From Albimonas donghaensis (lineage in GTDB: Bacteria > Pseudomonadota > Alphaproteobacteria > Rhodobacterales > Rhodobacteraceae): a DNA stretch of 64,000 nucleotides. The DNA is taken from assembly GCF_900106695.1 (NCBI RefSeq), contig NZ_FNMZ01000001.1:1178001-1242000 (forward strand), in the 5' to 3' direction. The first letter of the stretch is position 1; the number at the start of each line of letters is the position of its first letter. The notes under the pieces are model-generated. The model had not been told where the DNA came from. It saw nothing but the letters and a program-made list of their open reading frames with translations, and ran no database searches. The position numbers and the translations under genes are program-made. This document shows positions 60,524 to 64,000 of the stretch, piece by piece.

Positions 60524-61593
60524 CCTCGCCCGACCTTTCCGCCCCCGCGACCGAGGGCGAGACGCCCCTGCTCTCGGTCCGCGGCCTCGCCCGCCATTAC
60601 CCCGTCCGCCTGCCCGGCGGTCTGTTCGGACGGCCCGGTCTGCTCAAGGCCGTGGACGGCATCGACTTCGACCTGGCCCGCGGCGAGACGCTGGGCCTCG
60701 TCGGCGAATCCGGCTGCGGCAAGTCCACCACCGCCAAGCTCGCGCTTGGCCTGATCCCGCCCTCGGCCGGCGAGATCCGCTTCGACGGCGCCCCCGCCCC
60801 CGCCCCCGCCCGCCAGGACGCCGCCTGGCGCGCCCGGCGCCGGCGCATGCAGATGGTCTACCAGGACCCGCTCGGCGCGCTGGACCGCCGGCTCGGCATC
60901 CTCGACCAGATCGCCGAGCCCTTCGCCATCCACGCCCCCGCCACCCCGCGCGGCGAGGCCCGCGAGCGCGCCGCCGCCCTGATGGACGCCGTCGGCCTGC
61001 GGCCGGACATGGCCGCCCGCTTCCCCCACGAGCTTTCCGGCGGCCAGCGTCAGCGCGTGGTCATCGCGCGCGCCCTCGCGCTCGAACCCGACCTGCTGGT
61101 CTGCGACGAGCCGGTCTCCGCGCTCGACGTCTCCATCCAGGCGCAGGTGCTCAACCTGCTCGACGACCTGCGGGCGCGGACCGGCTTCGCGTCGCTGTTC
61201 ATCAGCCATGACCTGAAGGTGGTCCGGCAGATGGCCGACCGGGTGGCGGTGATGTATCTGGGCCGGATCGTCGAGGAAGGCCCGCCCGAGACCCTGTTCC
61301 GCGCGCCCCTCCACCCCTATGCGCAGGCGCTGGTCGCCGCCGTTCCCGTGCCGGGCCGCCGCCGGGCCCGCACCGCCCTGCGCGGCGACCCGCCGAACCC
61401 GGTCGACGCGCCCCCGGGCTGCCCGTTCCACCCGCGCTGCCCCGTAGCCATCGCCCGTTGCGCGACCGAGCGTCCGCCCCTGCTGCGCGACGCCGGCCGG
61501 GCCGTGGCCTGCCACCTGGCCCCCGCCTCGCCCGCTCCCGCCTCGCCGACCCCCGCGTCGCCCCCCCACGCCGCCGTTTCCGCCGCCGCCTGA
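60520..61593 (+). CDS. Dipeptide/oligopeptide-type ABC ATPase (DppF-like, second system)
   Basis: A 357-residue ATPase. [26 protein letters not shown] is typical of DppF/OppF. Walker [20 protein letters not shown]-loop [15 protein letters not shown], signature [19 protein letters not shown], Walker [17 protein letters not shown] and [16 protein letters not shown] are intact. The C-terminal domain shows [17 protein letters not shown], then a PASP/TPASP low-complexity tail. It starts at the ATG at 60520 and precedes the permease genes by 13 bases. In this operon the ATPases come before the permeases, the reverse of the first system. Confidence 0.93.
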   Translation: MTSPDLSAPATEGETPLLSVRGLARHYPVRLPGGLFGRPGLLKAVDGIDFDLARGETLGLVGESGCGKSTTAKLALGLIPPSAGEIRFDGAPAPAPARQDAAWRARRRRMQMVYQDPLGALDRRLGILDQIAEPFAIHAPATPRGEARERAAALMDAVGLRPDMAARFPHELSGGQRQRVVIARALALEPDLLVCDEPVSALDVSIQAQVLNLLDDLRARTGFASLFISHDLKVVRQMADRVAVMYLGRIVEEGPPETLFRAPLHPYAQALVAAVPVPGRRRARTALRGDPPNPVDAPPGCPFHPRCPVAIARCATERPPLLRDAGRAVACHLAPASPAPASPTPASPPHAAVSAAA

Positions 61594-61606
61594 GAGATCC
61601 CAAAGA

Positions 61607-62539
61607 ATGCTTCGCTACCTGCTCTCCCGCCTCGGGCGCGCGCTGGTCACGCTGGTGCTGATCGTCTCCGCCGCCTTCATCGTGCTGCGCCTCTCGGGCG
61701 ATCCGGCCATCACCATTCTCGGCCCCGAGGCCCCGCCCGAGGCCTACGCCGCCTTCCGCGCGGCCTGGGGGCTCGATCAGCCGATCTGGATGCAATACCT
61801 CAAGTATTTCGGGGCCATCGCCCAGGGCGACCTCGGCAATTCCATGCGCGACGGCCGCACCGCGCTGGAAGTGGTGGGCGAACGCGTGCCGATGACGCTG
61901 GCCATCACCCTGCCCGCCTTCGCGCTGAACCTGCTGATCGGCCTGCCCGCCGGGATCTTCGCCGCGCTCAACCGCAACACCTGGGCGGATCGGGCGATCA
62001 TGGCGGGCTCGGTCATGGGCTTCACCGTGCCCAGCTTCGTGATGGGGCTGGTGCTGGCGCTGATCTTCGCGGTCAAGCTGCGCTGGCTGCCCTCGGGCGG
62101 GTCCGACACCATCTCGCACGCCATCCTGCCGGTGGTGACCATGGGCGTGATCGGGGCGGCGGTGATCGCGCGCTTCACCCGCTCGGCCATGCTGGAGGTG
62201 CTGGGGCAGCCCTATGTGCGCACCGCCTCGGCCAAGGGCCTGGTCTGGCGCGAGGTGATCGTGGGCCATGTCCTGCCCAACGCCGCCATCCCGACCCTGA
62301 CCATCATCGGCTTCATGGTCGGCAGCCTCGTCGCCGGCGCCGTGGTGGTGGAGAGCATCTTCTCCTGGCCCGGCGTCGGGCGGCTGCTGGTGACCGCGGT
62401 CGCCAACCGGGATCTGGCGGTGGTGCAGGTGATCATCCTGATGATCGGGACCACCATGGTCGGCGCCAATCTCGCCGTCGATCTCGCCTATGGCTGGGTC
62501 GATCCCCGGCTGCGCACCGCCCGCCTGAAAACCGCCTGA
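61607..62539 (+). CDS. Dipeptide-type ABC permease (DppB-like, second system)
   Basis: A 310-residue permease with six membrane segments, starting MLRYLLSRLGRALVTLVLIV. WGLDQPIWMQYLKYFGAIAQGDLGNSMRDGRTALEVV is the DppB hallmark, and the ATPase-contact loop is RTASAKGLVWREVIVGHVLPNA. The C-terminus ends at DLAYGWVDPRLRTARLKTA, as in the family. It follows the DppF-like gene by 13 bases and precedes DppC by 13 bases. Confidence 0.94.
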   Translation: MLRYLLSRLGRALVTLVLIVSAAFIVLRLSGDPAITILGPEAPPEAYAAFRAAWGLDQPIWMQYLKYFGAIAQGDLGNSMRDGRTALEVVGERVPMTLAITLPAFALNLLIGLPAGIFAALNRNTWADRAIMAGSVMGFTVPSFVMGLVLALIFAVKLRWLPSGGSDTISHAILPVVTMGVIGAAVIARFTRSAMLEVLGQPYVRTASAKGLVWREVIVGHVLPNAAIPTLTIIGFMVGSLVAGAVVVESIFSWPGVGRLLVTAVANRDLAVVQVIILMIGTTMVGANLAVDLAYGWVDPRLRTARLKTA

Positions 62540-62552
62540 GGGAGCCCGAGAC

Positions 62553-63464
62553 ATGTCCGCCATTCCCGACCCGACCTCCGAGCCGACCTCCCCCGCTTCG
62601 GGCAGCGTGTTCACCGCCAAGGCCGGCGCCCGCGCCTTCTTCGAGGCCTGGCCCCCCATGGTGCTGATCGCGCTCGCCTGGATCGCGCTGTGCCTCGTGG
62701 TGGTGGCCTTCGCGCCGCAGATCGCGCCCTATGATTTCCTCGCGCTCGACCTGCGGGCCCGGCTGATCCCGCCCGTCGGCATGGGGGGCGACTGGGCGCA
62801 TCCGCTGGGCACGGACGAGCTGGGGCGCGACGTGCTCTCGCGCCTGATCCAGTCGGTGCGGGTGTCGATGGTGATCGCGTTCCTCTCCACCCTGATCGCG
62901 GCGACGCTGGGGGTGAGCCTGGGCTTCCTCGCCGCCTGGTTCCGCGGCCGGGTCGAGCAGGCGATCCTGATGCTGATCGACGCCCAGGCCGCGATGCCCT
63001 TCATGATCATCGCGCTGGCCGCGCTGGCCTTCCTGGGCAACTCGTTGACGCTGTTCACCATTCTTCTGGGATTCCACGGGTGGGAGCGGATCGCCCGCAT
63101 CTCCCGCGGGCTGGCGATCGCGGCGCAGGAGCAGGGCTACGCCGCCGCCGTGCGCGATCTGGGCGCGAGCCCCTGGCGGATCTACTTCCGCCATATCCTG
63201 CCCAACATCGCCTCGACCCTGATCGTGTCGATGAGCCTGAATTTCCCTGAGGTGATCCTGCTGGAATCCGGGCTGTCCTTCCTCGGGCTCGGGGTGCAGC
63301 CGCCGCTGACCAGCCTCGGCAACATGGTCGGCTACGGGCGGGACTACATCCAGTCCGCGCCCTGGATCATGCTGGCCCCGGCGGCGGCGATCGTGATCAC
63401 GACGCTGGCGATCTCGGTCATCGGGGACTGGCTGCGGGACCGGTTCGACCCGACCCTTCGGTGA
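62553..63464 (+). CDS. Dipeptide-type ABC permease (DppC-like, second system)
   Basis: A 303-residue permease. It has the OppC-type N-terminal helix (PPMVLIALAWIALCLVVVAFAPQIAPYD), then GTDELGRDVLSRLIQSVRVSM, a DppC signature, and the ATPase-contact loop AAVRDLGASPWRIYFRHILPNIAS. The C-terminus VIGDWLRDRFDPTLR is complete. It is the last gene of the rightward operon; a palindromic repeat follows 22 bases later. Confidence 0.94.
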   Translation: MSAIPDPTSEPTSPASGSVFTAKAGARAFFEAWPPMVLIALAWIALCLVVVAFAPQIAPYDFLALDLRARLIPPVGMGGDWAHPLGTDELGRDVLSRLIQSVRVSMVIAFLSTLIAATLGVSLGFLAAWFRGRVEQAILMLIDAQAAMPFMIIALAALAFLGNSLTLFTILLGFHGWERIARISRGLAIAAQEQGYAAAVRDLGASPWRIYFRHILPNIASTLIVSMSLNFPEVILLESGLSFLGLGVQPPLTSLGNMVGYGRDYIQSAPWIMLAPAAAIVITTLAISVIGDWLRDRFDPTLR

Positions 63465-63486
63465 CACGCGGGCGGAGCGCGCGGAT

Positions 63487-63509
63487 GGCGGGTTGAAACC
63501 CGCCCTACG
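63487..63509 (-). repeat. TAGGGCGGG palindromic repeat, copy 7
   Basis: GGCGGGTTGAAACCCGCC plus CTACG, identical to copy 5. It lies just past the end of the second ABC operon. Confidence 0.85.
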
Positions 63510-63525
63510 GGGGCGGCGCGGTCAT

Positions 63526-63588
63526 GCGCCGCCCCCGACGCGTTCCGCGCAGCCCCCCACGCGTTCCGCGCCGCCCCCCACGCGTTCC
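63526..63588. repeat. Three tandem 21-bp units upstream of rodA
   Basis: GCGCCGCCCCCGACGCGTTC plus C repeats three times with two or three changes per unit. It lies 99 bases before the rodA start and could affect its promoter. Confidence 0.8.
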
Positions 63589-63687
63589 GATCAACTCTCG
63601 CCCCCGCGCGACCCGACCGGCTTGCATCGCCACCGATTCAGGCGCATCCCCTGAGGCTCCCCCCCAACGCCTCCGGTCACCGCCACG

Positions 63688-64000
63688 ATGTCCCGTCTCG
63701 CTCCGCCCGAAGCTCCGCTCTCCGCCCTGCAGAAGGCGCTGCGCTTCCATTGGGGGGTGCTGCTGCTGATCTGCGCGGTGGCGTCCATCGGCTTCCTGAT
63801 GCTCTATTCGGTGGCCGGCGGCGATCTCGACCCCTGGGCCTCGCGCCAGATCACCCGTTTCGGCATCGGCATCGCCCTGATGATAGTCGTCGCCATGATC
63901 CATATCCGGATCTGGCGCGCGCTCAGCCCGCTGGCCTATCTCGGCTCCATGGGCCTGCTGGTGCTGGTCGAGGTCATGGGCGCCACCGGCATGGGCGCGA
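63688..64000 (+). CDS. rodA: Rod-shape-determining glycosyltransferase RodA, N-terminal part
   Basis: The gene runs off the end of the window; 104 residues are visible. LRFHWGVLLLICAVASIGFLMLYSVAGGDLDPWASRQITRFGIGIALMI and VVAMIHIRIWRALSPLAYLGSMGLLVLVEVMGATGMGA match the first helices of the SEDS-family RodA/MrdB, the peptidoglycan glycan polymerase of the elongasome. GFLMLYSVAGG and the closing GxTGMGA segment favour RodA over FtsW. In relatives rodA usually follows mreC, mreD and the PBP2 gene; here an ABC operon and two repeats stand upstream. Confidence 0.92.
   Translation, partial: MSRLAPPEAPLSALQKALRFHWGVLLLICAVASIGFLMLYSVAGGDLDPWASRQITRFGIGIALMIVVAMIHIRIWRALSPLAYLGSMGLLVLVEVMGATGMGA

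Overview
This is a very GC-rich chromosomal window, most likely from an alphaproteobacterium of the Rhodobacterales. Several gene sets support this: the rlpA-like / D,D-carboxypeptidase / tmk / holB / tatD / MBL-hydrolase run next to tRNA-Ser, a divergent katG-oxyR pair, a fused TAXI-type TRAP permease, two dipeptide-type ABC systems, and a RodA of the form seen in that order. Start codons are ATG or GTG, and many operon genes are coupled through 4-base ATGA or GTGA overlaps.

Layout. 1-8 kb: the end of a class II DAHP synthase, serB, a molybdenum msrP without msrQ, a LysR regulator with a probable small RNA gene behind it, a secreted unknown protein, an HxlR regulator, a lipoprotein-like alpha/beta hydrolase and an AEC carrier. 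8-14 kb: the housekeeping leftward operon rlpA-like, dac, tmk, holB, tatD, MBL hydrolase. 14.2-17.7 kb: tRNA-Ser(UGA) followed by a decayed island holding an hsdR (type I restriction) pseudogene cut off by an IS3-family element. Both open reading frames of that element carry in-frame palindromic insertions. 17.7-22.7 kb: a TAXI TRAP transporter and a divergent guanidino-modifying hydrolase. 22.7-34.6 kb: a leftward dpp-like ABC operon, divergent from an XRE-cupin regulator that precedes amidohydrolase, CobW-type GTPase and a FAD/GcvT demethylating dehydrogenase. 34.7-39.5 kb: an M29 aminopeptidase, a thiolase-like protein, an amidase gene broken by one in-frame TAG codon, and an AtzH-like protein.

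39.5-44.1 kb is a complete, tightly overlapped operon for D-erythronate / L-threonate breakdown (denD, ltnD, otnK, otnC, otnI). 44.2-49.8 kb holds glutaminase, an eight-unit 29-bp palindromic repeat array, katG and oxyR with an operator-like site, and a secreted beta-propeller protein. 49.9-57.1 kb holds an MFS exporter, a small DksA/TraR zinc-finger protein, an Hsp70 relative, a protein with an eightfold TATD repeat, a TIM-barrel isomerase-like protein and an alkaline-phosphatase-superfamily phosphodiesterase. 57.4-63.5 kb is a second dpp-like ABC operon with a hairpin after the binding-protein gene and an unexplained 110-codon frame between its two ATPase genes. The window ends inside rodA.

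Overall this looks like a heterotroph that scavenges peptides, amides and N-methyl compounds. The most unusual signals are an orphan sRNA-like locus near 3.1 kb, palindromes spliced in frame into transposase genes, the palindromic TAGGGCGGG repeat family and its tandem array, and the nonsense-mutated amidase. I do not see a clearly novel multi-gene defence or secretion system.
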